DNA from: Riptortus pedestris
Lineage: Eukaryota; Arthropoda; Insecta; Hemiptera; Alydidae
Assembly: GCA_019009955.1 (NCBI GenBank)
Contig: CM032233.1
Span: 12,711,001-12,775,000, forward strand
Reading direction: 5' to 3'
DNA: 64,000 bases
Shown: positions 1-12,600 of the stretch, piece after piece
How the letters are laid out: the number at the start of each line of letters is the position of its first letter
Position numbering within the stretch: the first letter of the stretch is position 1
Position numbers and translations under genes: made by a program
The notes under the pieces: model-generated
Database searches by the model: none
Told to the model about the DNA's origin: nothing
What the model saw: only the letters and a program-made list of their open reading frames with translations

Positions 1-254
1 CATATACAATAATGACTTCATCAAGTTAAACCCCTTTAATCTAATTTATCACTGCATTGCATTATGAGTCACTTACTTAGCAAAGACAATTGTCTGAGTC
101 AGCAAGACATACGTGTGTAAAAGCTCTATAATTTTTATCCCCCCCCTTTCAAAATAATCATGCTGTTTTTATTTTGATGCTAGAACTCAATCTTACTTCA
201 TTTATTCAACCTGTTTTTTTCCCCATGTGTCAAATAATGGTTAATTAAATTGAT

Positions 255-830
255 TACAACCCTTTAAACAGACTCACAAATAAAAACAAACTCCATTTGC
301 AATCATTTAAACAGACAGACAAATAAAAACAAACTCTATTTGCAATCATTTAAACAGACAGACAAATAAAAACAAATTCCTTTTGCAATTATTTGAACAC
401 AGGCAAATAAAAACAAACTATATTAGCAATTATTTAAACAGACAGACAAATAAAAACAAATTCCTTTTGCAATTATTTGAACACAGGCAAATAAAAACAA
501 ACTATATTAGCAATTATTTAAACAGACAGACAAATAAAAACAAATTCCTTTTGCAATTATTTGAACACAGGCAAATAAAAACTAACTCCATTTGCAATCA
601 TTTAAACAGACACAAAAATAAGAGCAAACTCTATTAGCAATCATTTAAAGAGGCAGAAATATAAAAAAAAACAACAAAAAAAACTATATTTACAATCATT
701 TAAACAGACAGACAATTAAAAACAAACTATATCAGCAATCATTTAAACAAACAGACAAATAAAAACAAACTCCATTTGCAATCATTTAAACAGACTCAAA
801 AATGAAAACAAACTCTATTAGTAATCAAAA
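255..830. repeat. Tandem repeat, unit about 41-43 bp, about 13 copies
   Basis: Units of the form AATCATTTAAACAGACAGAC followed by AAATAAAAACAAACTC repeat from about 255 to 830 with point changes. Several units are the shorter variant with TTTGAACACAGG. The apparent reading frame inside the array is a by-product of the repetition. Confidence 0.9.
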
Positions 831-1354
831 CAAAGCCCTGCTATTTACTATTATAGCTGACTATAATATATAAAACATTAAAACACGCAAAAGGAGTGTA
901 TGTAGTACAAATTTAAAACTATTTACTTATTAACACTCGTATTTGCAATGTGAATCTGGCCAAAATTAGTTGTTAGTATATAGTAAAGCTAAATAAACAT
1001 ATTGGATTTTCACTCAGTTCAACACATGTGTTCTTCATTCATGGAAAAATAGCAGATTTGACTGGCTTTTAATCCTAATTTACATTTTCTCTGATAGTGT
1101 AGTCTGTTTTCTACAATGTCTATGCTTGTCATCACTGTTTTAATATTCTTTTGTATAAAAAAGTGTTCATTTTTTGCGAGTTGATTTAATAGAGACATGC
1201 TAAGTAGTGTTTGTGTTAGAGCTATATGCCTTTTCAATATCTTCTCGTTGTTCAACCTTTAAAGTGATTGAGTGAATCTTTTTCACATGTTCAATATAAT
1301 AGGAATCAGGTTAAATTTGTTAGATATTGTATAGGAACATAAGTACACACATTG
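831..1354. other. AT-rich stretch without a recognisable feature
   Basis: No exon, RNA gene or clear repeat seen. The short - strand open frame at 1019-1255 has AT-driven composition and no recognisable motif. Confidence 0.5.
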
Positions 1355-1502
1355 TGTGGTACTGATCGTTGTTGATTAAGGCACATTAATGGTAAAATGT
1401 TTTAATTATTTAATTTTTATTAATGGAAACATTGATAATATCTGGGAAATATATCAATGGATAATAGAAATATTTCCTCATGATATGCAGGGATCATTTT
1501 TG
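1355..1502 (+). repeat. Dispersed direct repeat, copy 1
   Basis: About 145 bp beginning GTGTGGTACTGATCGTTGTT and containing TTAATGGAAACATTG and ATATATCAATGGATAATAGA. It recurs at 2597-2740 in the same orientation, with roughly one difference in eight to ten bases. Class unknown. Confidence 0.8.
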
Positions 1503-2596
1503 GTTATAAGTATTCATATATAAGTGCTGGAAAATAATTGTCCCCATGCAAAATAATACCTTCTAATGGTTGAATCAGAACCACTTGCTATGAAATTATT
1601 AAGGCATTTTTGTTTTTTTTAACAAAAACATTTTTGCAATTATGATAGGACTCCCTTTAATCGTTGACATTTGCTATTTTAGTAGATTTTTCTCAGCTAT
1701 TGAGATTGTGACGCGATGTCCATTGATCCATAGCCAAAATATGACATGAGGCCTGTTCAAATGTGTATTTGTTCATTACCAGATGTTAGTTGGTGAGATA
1801 CGATTATCATTGGGGGAAATCCCCTTATTTTACGCAGCCCCCGAATTACACTTTTTTCCCCCTAATCTAAAAGCTAATTTGAAAATTGATTAATGCTCTG
1901 GGTATCACTCATATTTGTATTGGCCTTAAGAACTCTGTTAAGGAAAGTCTGTCTTCTGTCTTAAAGGCCAAAAAGAGTACCAACAAATGAACGCAATTTC
2001 TCATGTATCAACTCGTATCTAGTCTATTCTCTGATAGTACGGTACTGTTTCTTGACATCTGTTCAATTTTTTAAAATGAATGTCAGCAGCATATAGTTTG
2101 TTTAACTCTTACGACCATGTTGTCTGCTTTGTTTACCCGGGAATTTAACCATTTTAAAAAAAAAAAAAACCTTTATTTGCAGGTTTTCCCTAAGGGAAAT
2201 CAGATATTGAACTTTTTCCTATGACATGTTTTTCATATAATGACTATTGCTAAGTCCGGTAGAATAAACACAAAGTGTTTTCTAACCAATCTCATTGCTT
2301 TAGTCAAAATATTATTAGAGATATAAATCTTAATCATGAATTCCAAAAGCAGCCTAAGCACAAAAACTGCTATGTCCTACCTATTAGAGATACAAAAGAT
2401 TTGTATAAGGTCCTTTTTTTTGTTTGTCATAAAAATATCTATAAATTATGTCCATTTACATTTTTCGATAAAATACATTGGAATGGAACTGTTGTATATC
2501 ACATTCAAACTTTAAATGAAGTGTAACAATCCATTTTCTATATTGAATTTAATTGCTATAAGCTAGATTTTCAGAAAAGTGTCACCTACACTTTGT

Positions 2597-2740
2597 GTGG
2601 TACTGAACGTTGTTGATTAAGTTGTATTAATGGCAAAATGTTTTAATTATTAAATTTTTATTAATGGAAACATTGGTAACATCTGGAAAATATATCAATG
2701 GATAATAGAAACATTTACTCATAAGTGGAGATCATTTTTG
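2597..2740 (+). repeat. Dispersed direct repeat, copy 2
   Basis: Second copy of the unit at 1355-1502, same strand, about 1.24 kb away. The sequence between the copies (1503-2596) shows no recognisable gene. Confidence 0.8.
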
Positions 2741-2913
2741 TTTACTATTATGCATACATTTGGCATCAGTAAGGAGATACTGCATGTACAAAAATATCGA
2801 AATTACACTAAGAATCGAAGGCTGATTATTTGCAACACCTTAAAGTAGTTAACTAAGTTGTGTCAATCCAGTTATGATAAATTAGTATTTTTATTGTACC
2901 TGTTTAGTTGAGT

Positions 2914-3555
2914 GTCAGTCCATTTCAAGTCATCCATCAGTGGTTGCTTCACTATTTTTAAAAAATCTGTTTTTTTTTTTATACAATACCTTACTTGTTG
3001 GAAGTTGGTGGCCATTTTTGTTCGGTAAAAATGCTACATTCAAGCATTTATGCCAATGCCTATTACTCCTAAACTATTTCTCATATCACTGTTTTGAGGG
3101 GTGAAATTAGAAGCTATGTTTTCTTATGTCTAACCCCCTTTTTCCAGTTTTTTTTTTAAGGGTGATGTTTCTTGAGAAGGATTGGGATATACAAGACAAA
3201 AAGGGGTTAGACATACAAAAACAGCCGCTAATTTTACCCCCAAAACCTAAATTGGGGTAAAAAGTGCATAAAACATAAAATGTAGCTCTTTATTTTCTGA
3301 ATAGTTTTGTTTTTGTCCCATTGTGATAGGAAAAATAGTTTAGGAGTTAAAGTGTTGGCGTAAACGCTGAATGTAACATTTTGCTGAACAAATATGGCCA
3401 CCATTCAAGAAATATTGGCAGTGAAATTTTTTAAATGGTGATTTTCAACTTCCAACATGTAAGGGTATTGTATAAAGAAAAAATCAGATTTTTAAACATA
3501 GTGAAACAACCAAATTAATATTTTCTGGATGATTTGAAATGTATTGACCCTTAAG
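2914..3555. repeat. Foldback / long-inverted-repeat element
   Basis: The left part (about 2914-3145) is the imperfect reverse complement of the right part (about 3195-3555). Examples: CCATTTCAAGTCATCC at the left end against GGATGATTTGAAATG at the right, and CTTGTTGGAAGTTGGTGGCC against ATGGCCACCATTCAAG. It looks like a non-autonomous DNA element or foldback insertion. No target duplication was identified. Confidence 0.75.
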
Positions 3556-3918
3556 GCCTTTTTTCTATTACCTTTACACTTTTTTAGGGAATGGGTTTTC
3601 CTGTATTTCTGCTTACTATTTTCTTTATTTTTGTTAAATATGTGCATGATTTTAAACAGTACAATAATGCTTTGCTTTTGAAAATCACTATAAATTTATA
3701 AAATACCTGTTTAGGGTTGTATATAAAAAATGCATTATAAGTTTCATACAATTTGTAGTCATTTTTGTGCTTATTTTATTTTTTCTTAAAGAATAGCATA
3801 AGTTCTAGTAGCATTTATTAAATTCATTTTATGACATTGAATTTCTAATTAATGGAATACATATCTGTATGTATATAGGTTGCATGTATGGTCTTATGCA
3901 TATATATATATACTTACA

Positions 3919-3979
<61 letters not shown>

Positions 3980-4636
3980 CAATCACTCATTGTTAACTAA
4001 CTATATTCAATCACTAATTCTGTATTTATAAATGAAGTATTGCAGTATTTATAAATGAAGTATTACATAAATTTGTACAGCTTTTCCTCCAAAGTAGTTT
4101 GTTGATTTCTCTTATAATTTTTTTATTTTTTTTTTTATTTGTTTTGTTGTGGTCTGTAATTTCTTTCTATAGGTAATATAATTGTTACAAAAATGTACAC
4201 CCTTTTTCTGAGATAATACGGACAATTAAATGTTGGTGTTTATTGCATTATCTGTGGCGAATAAATGATAACGAGTCTGGAACATGCCAATAGTAATGAG
4301 ACATCTATTGAACCCATTACACACAAGAAGATAAATGATTAATTGCTAAACAATGTTACGGCCAATCAGTGATTTGGGTTGTCATTATTATGTGATTTAA
4401 ACCCCCCTCCCCCCACCCACATTCATTTATATTGGGCACTTGGGGCACAGAAGTAAAGGTGAGATGGGGCACTCCACTTACAATCTCAAAGAAATTCTTG
4501 TATTTCTTTGTTAACATGAATAGCCATTTAAAATTTTCATCATGAATTTAAATGCATTGCATTGTCTATTGGATATGGTTCCCCTGCTTATATCTAACTA
4601 ACTACTAGGTCATACAGTCTTTCCAAGACCTGGGGC
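3556..4636. other. AT-rich non-coding stretch with TA microsatellite at 3897-3976
   Basis: Contains a (TA)n tract interrupted by GTGTGTA. The rest shows no coding signal, RNA gene or defined repeat. Confidence 0.6.
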
Positions 4637-5162
4637 TCAACCACCACTTAAAACCAATCTTTGTGATTTATAGTTAGGAGCCTCAATTAGACCTTCTGAG
4701 GTATACAATATAACATGTTCCTGTCCAGCTAATGGGCTACATCTTCTCGGCCTCCACAAACCATCACTTTTAGTAAGGGAGGTGATGTTGAGCTTGCCGT
4801 AACTCCATCTGTTTAGCATTACGTCTGCAATCTGTGATGGTTTCTCACAGCTGCAAGTATCTTCCACATCCACAGTCTGATTTTCTTTGGGAGAGTCCAT
4901 GTTCACTGCCGTATATCTGTTATATTATGACGGTTTTGTACTTGCCTTGTTGGAGGGGCTCTTAACAAAGTTAGCCTTTTGCTAGGCATAAAAGCATCTG
5001 GCCCATGTGACTATTATGGTTTTTATATGGCCTTCCACACCATTGCTGTCTGTAACTATCCCATCCAGGTTCTTCAACATACTAAAACTAGTAGACATGG
5101 TCTCCTCCAACAAGAAAGGACCAACAATCTCCATAGTTTTTCTAGAAGTTTCATGTACTTAG

Positions 5163-5255
5163 TTTTAGCAGATTTCCCTTAGGGGAAATCAGCTATTGAG
5201 GTTGTACTCATTATGCGATTTTCAAAAAATTTCTTTAAATGTCCATCGATCCTAC

Positions 5256-5308
<53 letters not shown>

Positions 5309-5760
5309 GTCTGTTACCGCTCTAGCGATTGCAATTTTGGTTTAATCGTTACCAAACTCGATATTTAATTGTTTTATATAAAAAGAAACATCAAATTTGT
5401 TAATAGCTGAAATCCCACTAGTGGGAGGGGAGGTTTAGAGGAGAGGAATTTCGGAAATTCTTAATATCTCTGTTATTATCGGACTGAAAAATTGTACCAA
5501 TTTTATTGCAAATGGAATATTCTCTAAATGTTGTTAGGTGCGTATTTTCACTATCTTGGTTATTAACCGAGATATTTGCGTTTTATAGTTTTCTGCCTTC
5601 AGTAAACATCCCTTCCTCCTCATGTCATATTAACAATAAGCTGTTATATTATGAAGCACATTCTTTGAAGCATAAATACAAAATATTGTTCTCATAAACT
5701 TTTAGTTTTTGTTATAAATGCAAATACGTGGCACAAATATGATAACTGAGCGAACAATTG
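5163..5760 (+). mobile_element. Palindrome-capped repeat family, copy 1
   Basis: Starts TTTTAGCAGATTTCCCTTAG, a hairpin with GGGGAAATCAGC, then a variant of ATTGAGGTTGTACTCATGAC and a TA microsatellite (5261-5308). Next come TCTGTTACCGCTCTAGCG, a polyG-rich part, and a tail ending in ATGCAAATACGTGG. The far hairpin end is missing, so this copy is truncated. Confidence 0.8.
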
Positions 5761-5764
5761 TTTG

Positions 5765-7065
5765 GAAGGTTCTCTTTCTGATAAACATGATTATTTAAGG
5801 ATTAAAGACTGATACAGAAGAAGAGGACAGATAAACAAATAATTCCATCCAAGACACAACAAAACTATTTTGTCATCCTTTGTACTTTAACTTAAAACAC
5901 ATTTTTACCCAGATTTGAATACAACTCTTTCTATATGATAAAATATTGATGACTTATTTAGTTTTAAATGTAGCTGGGTGATATCGGGGGGGGGGGGGAT
6001 TATAGCTGGGCTTGAATTCAATTTTAATCTTGGGGTGGCTTATTAAATTCTGTATTACCCCAGAGAACTCTCTGGATAAGATTTTCTCTCTCTGATGGGG
6101 TAATATTGCTAAAACTGAACAAAAAAAAGAAAGATTTCCTTTGTATATCTGGAGCAGGGATATTTGCTTACAACTTGTTTAAATTCAATGACCTCGACTA
6201 TATACTCTTGTTCACCAATTGGCTTATCCTATTAAAGTTTGCTCCCATTACTCTTTTTAATGTTTTTCTTTGAAATCTTAAAAAAGTATTATGCTGTCAT
6301 GAATTTAATAGGTATAAAAAATATTTGTTAAATTTAAAAAATGTATAATTAATAATCTGTATATTTTACATCCTAACTATTTTAAACCAGAAATGTGATA
6401 GCAATGTTCAAAAATTAATACATTTTGTTTTGTATTTTTATTTTGTAATACTAAACTAGTCAGGCATTAAAGTGAATTGAAAATCATTTGTGTTTTCCTT
6501 TGTTTGTCCTACTGTCTTATAATTTATCTAGTGAATTTTTAAACATTTGTTACTTTGTAATAGTTACATTATATTAAAAGTAACAACATGATTTATTAGG
6601 TATTTGTGGGGTTTAAAGTAAATACAAGGAGTAAGGAGTGTAAATGTTATTATAAATTACATGCAAATAATATTTACACATTTTATAATTATTTAATAAA
6701 AAAAAATTAAATGAACATCAATTTTAAACAATAATTATTTAAGTGATTTAATGCCAAGTTTTGATTTATTAGTCTCTACTTTATCAATACTTGGTTTTCC
6801 TTCTATTTGTATTATACAGACTATACAGGACATTAATAGATTCAAATGTGAAAGTTATTATTCTATCTAATATTAGTGCCTTAAAACAGTAAAGGCATAT
6901 TACTGTTAATTTTTGTCCCTGGGTTATTCAACTGTGATAATATAAAAAAATGAAATTCAATCATTTTGATCATTTTTTTCACAGTTCATTACTGTGATTG
7001 TTCATGAAGGAAGGAGTGTAAAGAGCAGGACTATTCACTCTTGTAGATAATGTGGATAAAGTCAT
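5765..7065. other. AT-rich stretch with no recognisable feature
   Basis: About 1.3 kb of strongly AT-rich DNA with a G13 run near 5986-5998. Nothing else stands out. Confidence 0.5.
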
Positions 7066-7070
7066 GACTA

Positions 7071-7503
7071 AAAAGTCCGTCACGCAGGGGCTGCGTAAAC
7101 TAAGCAGATTTCCCATGTGAAGTTACACAATAGAGAAATCTACATACGAGAGCCGAACAGTTACGGAAACGGCCTAACTAGCTTTCGGCGGAAACGAATA
7201 GAACCGACCTTACCCGATCTCGTCTTGTCCGTTACCCGCACACACTTAATAAAAATGCAAATATCTCGGCTAATATTCAAGATAGAGAATAAATGTATAT
7301 ACCAATGTTTATAGTAAATTTAATTTGCAATAAGATTGGTTCTATAGAATTTTTCGATCCGATGTATAGTAACAGAGATATTTTGAATTTCACTGGTCCG
7401 ATTTCAACCGTTAACGAACTTGATCTTTTGTTTTTACATAAAACGATTAAATGCCGAGTTTGGTGAAGATTAAACCAAAATTGCGGTCGCTAGGGTGTTA
7501 ACA

Positions 7504-7591
<88 letters not shown>

Positions 7592-7694
7592 GTTTTGAAC
7601 GGACCTCATTTTCATCATCTGCGTAGGATCAATGGACATGTGACGAAATATTTCGAAAATCACGTCATGAGTATGACCTCAATAGGGAACTAAT
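7071..7694 (-). mobile_element. Palindrome-capped repeat family, copy 2 (reverse)
   Basis: In reverse orientation: begins with the complement of GCAGCCCCTGCGTGACGGAC (the T-end hairpin), then AAGCAGATTTCCC. A body with CTCGGCTAATATTCAAGATA follows, then a CA/TA microsatellite (7505-7591), then TTTGAACGGACCTCATTTTC and the complement of the Tgaggttgtactcatgac region. The palindrome at the P-end is mostly lost. Confidence 0.8.
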
Positions 7695-8104
7695 AAATTC
7701 AAAACGGTAAATAAGGAAGCCAAAACTATTTGACTTCTACCGAATTAAAGTAGATTGAAGAATGCATTAATTGAAGAGATGAGAAGTACATAAAAAAACA
7801 AAATAAACATTGTTACATTATGTTTAAATCATCGAATATTATTATTGATAGGTCCTATAAATATATAATCAAGGGGTGGTGATTCCTACTTCTGTTTTAC
7901 TTAAAAATAATTAAAGCAATTTTTTGTGATTAAAATATATTTTTGCAGCTGCTCCGTTAATTTAAAATAGTATATAGGCTGGGGAGGGGGGGTGGGATCA
8001 AAGGAGGAAAATTGAAAGTAAAATTATGTACTATTATGAGTCAGATTGGAAAATTGTATATAATCAGTCATGTTACAAATTTAAATGCATATAAATGTTC
8101 TTCT

Positions 8105-8640
8105 AGACATTTTTTCATATCCTGATAATTAATTGAGATATTGGTAATTTTTAGTGTTCAGCGTACTGTAAAAACATGATTTTTTTTTTAATCAGTACCA
8201 TGCTCAATATTTACTCGTTTCATGCAAAACTAAATATTATATTTGGTAAAGGCTAAAATCTGTCTGAGATGAGTTGGTAGTATAACGTGGGAAGGAATTG
8301 AAAATTCAAAATATCTCTGTTATCAGTTATTTTTTGTATATAGCAAATCTTGTTGGAAATATCATTTCCCAAAACTATTGTTTTATAAATGTTTTCTCTA
8401 AATCGAACGTTATCTAAGTTAATTTTATTTTTAGTTTCGGCCTTTAGTAGCTCCCCACTTCTACTCATCTAATTTTCACTTTATGTAGCTCAATCATTTA
8501 ATATCTCGTGTCCAGCCTGCATTTCAATTTTTGCTTAAATAGACTTCTTATTATCGGAGAAATAGAGAATAGATGGTCAGATGAGATCAACAGTTTGAAA
8601 TATTCCAACACATGGAAAATCTGCATAGTTTAAATTAGCT
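8105..8640 (+). mobile_element. Palindrome-capped family, divergent copy
   Basis: Shares the order of motifs with the family (ACCATGCTCAATATTTACTC, ATATTTGGTAAAGGC, AAAATATCTCTGTTATCAG) and ends GGAAAATCTGCATAGTTT, a decayed T-end. The sequence is diverged and both hairpins are degraded. Confidence 0.5.
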
Positions 8641-8997
8641 TGTTGGCCTTTTTTTTTTGCTGTAGTTTAGCTTTAGAGATTTTGAAGATCTTTATCAACG
8701 ATTACCACTTACCTTGCTTTCTAGGGTACAGATGTAGCAATGTGGTTTTGCCAGGACAAATTAGTTTAAAATGGTAGCTACGAATTTTCAAGTATGTTAT
8801 TGTTATATATAGTGCCTTATGCATGAAACACAGACGAGTTGCTATTATTTAAGTAATTTAAAGAATGTGAATGATAATACTTCAAAGTCTCATTAAAAAA
8901 AAAAAAAAAATGATATGGTCCCCACATAGAATTCCTGGTACCCCCGCTAAGTTAAACCAACAAAATGTTTTGACGCACCTCAATTTAAATTATTCCT

Positions 8998-11376
8998 AGC
9001 TCTGTAATACATGTCAATTGGCTTGCAAAGGATGTATCATCTCCGTAATAGCTGTCGATTGGCTTGCGATGGACGTATCATATCCATTGTACCTGTCGAT
9101 AGTTTATTTTGGGTGTATCATTTCAGTAAGACCTGGCGATTGGCTTGCAATGGAAGTAACACCTCCATAATACCTGACGTTTGGTTTGCGGTGCATGTAT
9201 CAGCTCTGCAATAAATGTCCATTGGCTTGCGATGGATGTATCATGTCGATTGTCTTATGGTGGGTGTATCACCTCCGTAATATGTGACGATTGGCTTGTG
9301 ATGGATGTATCACCTCTGTAATACCTGTTCATTGGTTTGTGGTGCATGTATCAGCTCTGTAATACCTGTCGATTGGCTTGGGATGGATGTATCATGTCGA
9401 TTGTCTTATGGTGGGTGTATCACCTCCGTAATATGTGACGATTGGCTTGCGATGAATGTATTACCTCCGTAATACCTGATGATTGGCTTGCGTTGGATGT
9501 ATCAGCTCTATAATACATGTTGATTGGCTTGTGGTACAAGTATCACCTCCGTAATACCTGATGATTGACTTGCAGTGGATGTATCACCTCCGTAATACCT
9601 GTCGTTTGGCTTGCGATTGATGTATCAGCTCTATAATACATGTTGATTGGCTTGTGGTACAAGTATCACCTCCGTAATACCTGATGATTGGCTTGCGTTG
9701 GATGTATCACCTCCGTAATACCTGTCGTTTGGCTTGCGATTGATGTATCAGCTCTATAATACATGTTGATTGGCTTGTGGTACAAGTATCACCTCCGTAA
9801 TACCTGATGATTGGCTTGCGTTGGATGTATCACCTCCGTAATACCTGTCGTTTGGCTTGCGATTGATGTATCAGCTCTATAATACATGTTGATTGGCTTG
9901 TGGTACAAGTATCACCTCCGTAATACCTGATGATTGACTTGCAGTGGATGTATCACCTCCGTAATACCTGATGATTGGCTTGCGTTGGATGTATCACCTC
10001 CGTAATACCTGTCGTTTGGCTTGCGATTGATGTATCAGCTCTATAATACATGTTGATTGGCTTGTGGTACAAGTATCACCTCCGTAATACCTGATGATAG
10101 ACTTGCAGTGGATGTATCACCTCCGTAATACCTGATGATTGGCTTGCGTTGGATGTATCACCTCCGTAATACCTGTCGTTTGGCTTGCAATTGATGTATC
10201 AGCTCTATAATACATGTTGATTGGCTTGTGGTACAAGTATCACCTCCGTAATACCTGTCGTTTGGCTTGCGATTGATGTATCAGCTCTATAATACATGTT
10301 GATTGGCTTGTGGTACAAGTATCACCTCCGTAATACCTGATGATTGGCTTGCGTTGGATGTATCACCTCCGTAATACCTGTCGTTTGGCTTGCGATTGAT
10401 GTATCAGCTCTATAATACATGTTGATTGGCTTGTGGTACAAGTATCACCTCCGTAATACCTAATGATTGACTTGCAGTGGATGTATTACCTCCGTAATAC
10501 CTGATGATTGGCTTGTGTTGGATGTATCACCTCCGTAATACCTGTCGTTTGGCTTGCGATTGATGTATCAGCTCTATAATACATGTTGATTGGCTTGTGG
10601 TACAAGTATCAGCTCTATAATACATGGCTATTGGCTTGTGGTACAAGTATCAGCTCTATAATACATGTCGATTGGCTTGTGGTGCATGTATCAGCTCTAT
10701 AATACATGTCGATTGGCTTGTGGTGGATGTATCTGCTCTATCATACCTGTCGATTGGCTCGGGGTGCATGTATCAGCTCTATAATACATGTCGATTGGCT
10801 TGTGGTGGATGTATCTGCTCTATCATACCTGTCGATTGGCTCGGGGTGCATGTATCAGCTCTATAATACATGTCGATTGGCTTGTGGTGCATGTATCTGC
10901 TCTATCATACCTGTCGATTGGCTTGTGGTGCATGTATCAGCTCTATAATACATGTCGATCAGCTTCTGGTGCATGTATCAGCTCTATAATACATGTCGAT
11001 TGGCTTGTGGTGGATGTATCTGCTCTATCATACCTGTCGATTGGCTCGGGGTGCATGTATCAGCTCTATAATACATGTCGATTGGCTTGTGGTGGATGTA
11101 TCTGCTCTATCATACCTGTCGATTGGCTCGGGGTGCATGTATCAGCTCTATAATACATGTCGATTGGCTTGTGGTGGATGTATCTGCTCTATCATACCTG
11201 TCGATTGGCTCGGGGTGCATGTATCAGCTCTATAATACATGTCGATTGGCTTGTGGTACAAGTAACAGCTCTATAATACATGGCTATTGGCTTGTGGTAC
11301 AAGTATCAGCTCTATAATACATGTCGATTGGCTTGTGGTGCGTATATCACATCCGTAATACCTATTGATTGACTTG
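8998..11376. repeat. 41-bp minisatellite, about 58 units, with higher-order structure
   Basis: Units read like ATCACCTCCGTAATACCTGT then CGATTGGCTTGCGATGGATGT. From about 9440 to 10590 the array is organised in 123-bp blocks (three 41-bp variants: TACCTGATGATTGGC, TACCTGTCGTTTGGC, TACATGTTGATTGGC). From about 10620 to 11330 it changes to 82-bp blocks alternating GGTGGATGTATCTGC and GGGGTGCATGTATCAGC. Since 41 is not a multiple of 3, three units give a 41-residue repeating peptide in every frame; the open frames here are therefore expected without coding. Confidence 0.95.
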
Positions 11377-11614
11377 TGCACGTACCGAGGGTTTTAAGAA
11401 ATCTAATCTTTATATTTCAACAAGAAATTACTTTCTTTTGAGCAGTGATAATGTTTTACCTTAAAAAAATTGATTGAACTTCTCAAAATGTTTTTATTTT
11501 GATAAAAATTCCTCTTTCTGCTAATATGTAGTTTACAGGTTAAAAAAAAAAAACTAGCAATTTATGAATAGTAGATTAAAAATATTAAATATTTAACCAG
11601 TTGAAGGTACTTGC

Positions 11615-11703
11615 CTTTATACAGTCTTCTCACTCGTGGCTTGTGGCTGGAGTAACGTCTGTTTCTTCGCAGAACGTGGGCGTGGTCGTTGGTAAAAATA
11701 GCC
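11615..11703 (-). other. Possible small exon with a GC-AG type donor
   Basis: On the - strand a plausible acceptor (AAATATAG) precedes 89 bases of GC-richer sequence that ends in AAAG|GCAAGT, the strong consensus typical of GC-AG introns. It is open in one frame (ending RNRRYSSHKPRVRRLYK) but no family is recognised. It lies downstream of the candidate first exon at 11955-12190, so the two could belong to one transcript. Confidence 0.25.
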
Positions 11704-11954
11704 CTATATTTAAAGATGAAATTGATTAAAAAACATTGAGACAATTATAATTACGAATTAAAGAAATGAAACGAAAGATATTTAGCTCTATAGCTTGTAT
11801 TTTTTATATGTTTAAACATGGCGTTGGTTCAGACCACGCCGATGTTCATGTTAAAAGTTCTCCAGTTTTTGGAGAAGAAATTTAAAAAAAACATGTACTA
11901 CATTGAAAATAAGCCATTAAAGAAAGAAAATATAAAATATTTAAGATATTTTAC

Positions 11955-12230
11955 CTTGGTAATTATAGCTGGTGCCAATTAAAAAATCTCCAGTTGCTGT
12001 CGATCAAAGGGTTGGCGAAAGAGTAGGGTGTGACCTTATCGCCTTCCAGCGAAGCCCGCTCCAGGATCCTTCCAAGTACCTCGCGTCGATATTATTGATT
12101 GCTCTATTGATTTAGTGACGTCAGGCCCTCGCAAGTCTCCCTTCATCTGAATAAGGCTTTTCCTACTCCGCATAGCTAAAAATTGCTTAAACACTATAAA
12201 TAAAGGCGGAGGAGCTTACAATATTTCTAT
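11955..12230 (-). promoter_or_regulatory. GC-richer island with promoter-like and exon-like signals
   Basis: This block is clearly richer in G+C and CpG than its surroundings. On the - strand it reads an ATTGG/CCAAT element near 12231, TATTTATAG near 12200, a perfect cyclic-AMP-response type octamer TGACGTCA (12116-12123), a 45-codon frame from ATG at 12173 to TAA at 12036, and a good splice donor AAG|GTAAAA ending an exon-like stretch at 11955. A + strand TATA element (TATAAATA) overlaps the same place. No known protein is recognisable. It could be the first exon of a non-coding or small gene, or a transposon promoter. Confidence 0.35.
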
Positions 12231-12454
12231 TGGTTTGTAAATCAACATTTCAGACCGATTCGTTAATATTAGCAGAAGTTATCCGATTAATAAGTTACAA
12301 GTAGAAGGTTGTATATGTGGTACTGTGAAGGCCGCCCTTTTTCATCTCCACCGGCATCTATCACAACACTTACAAGTCGTAGAATTCGCTGAAAAAAACT
12401 AAATAAAGATTTTCCACTAAGCAGGAGTAAATTACTTCATGTAGTAAATTTAGT

Positions 12455-12600
12455 TCAATAGATTTCCCTCGTGTACTTATAACTCTTTTTTCGTCAAATT
12501 TCTTTAAATGACAACCCAATTAAGGGTATATAGTCAAATTTAATTATATAAATTTGTTTGCCACCGCTTTAGCCCTTAAGGGAAATTAGGGGACAACAGT
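12455..12600 (+). mobile_element. Short degenerate palindrome-capped copy
   Basis: AGATTTCCCTCGTG and TTCGTCAAATTTCTTTAAAT at the left, and TTGCCACCGCTTTAGC followed by CCCTTAAGGGAAATTAG at the right, match pieces of the family. The centre is deleted. Confidence 0.5.

Noticed and set aside
383..637. 84-codon frame near the left edge
   Set aside because: It lies entirely inside the 41-43 bp tandem repeat.
255..830. Possible CRISPR-like array
   Set aside because: Units are contiguous tandem repeats without unique spacers and the genome is eukaryotic.
10624..11317. Overlapping 80-121 codon open frames in the 41-bp minisatellite
   Set aside because: They arise from tandem repetition of a stop-free unit; the peptides repeat every 41 residues in shifted frames and resemble no protein.
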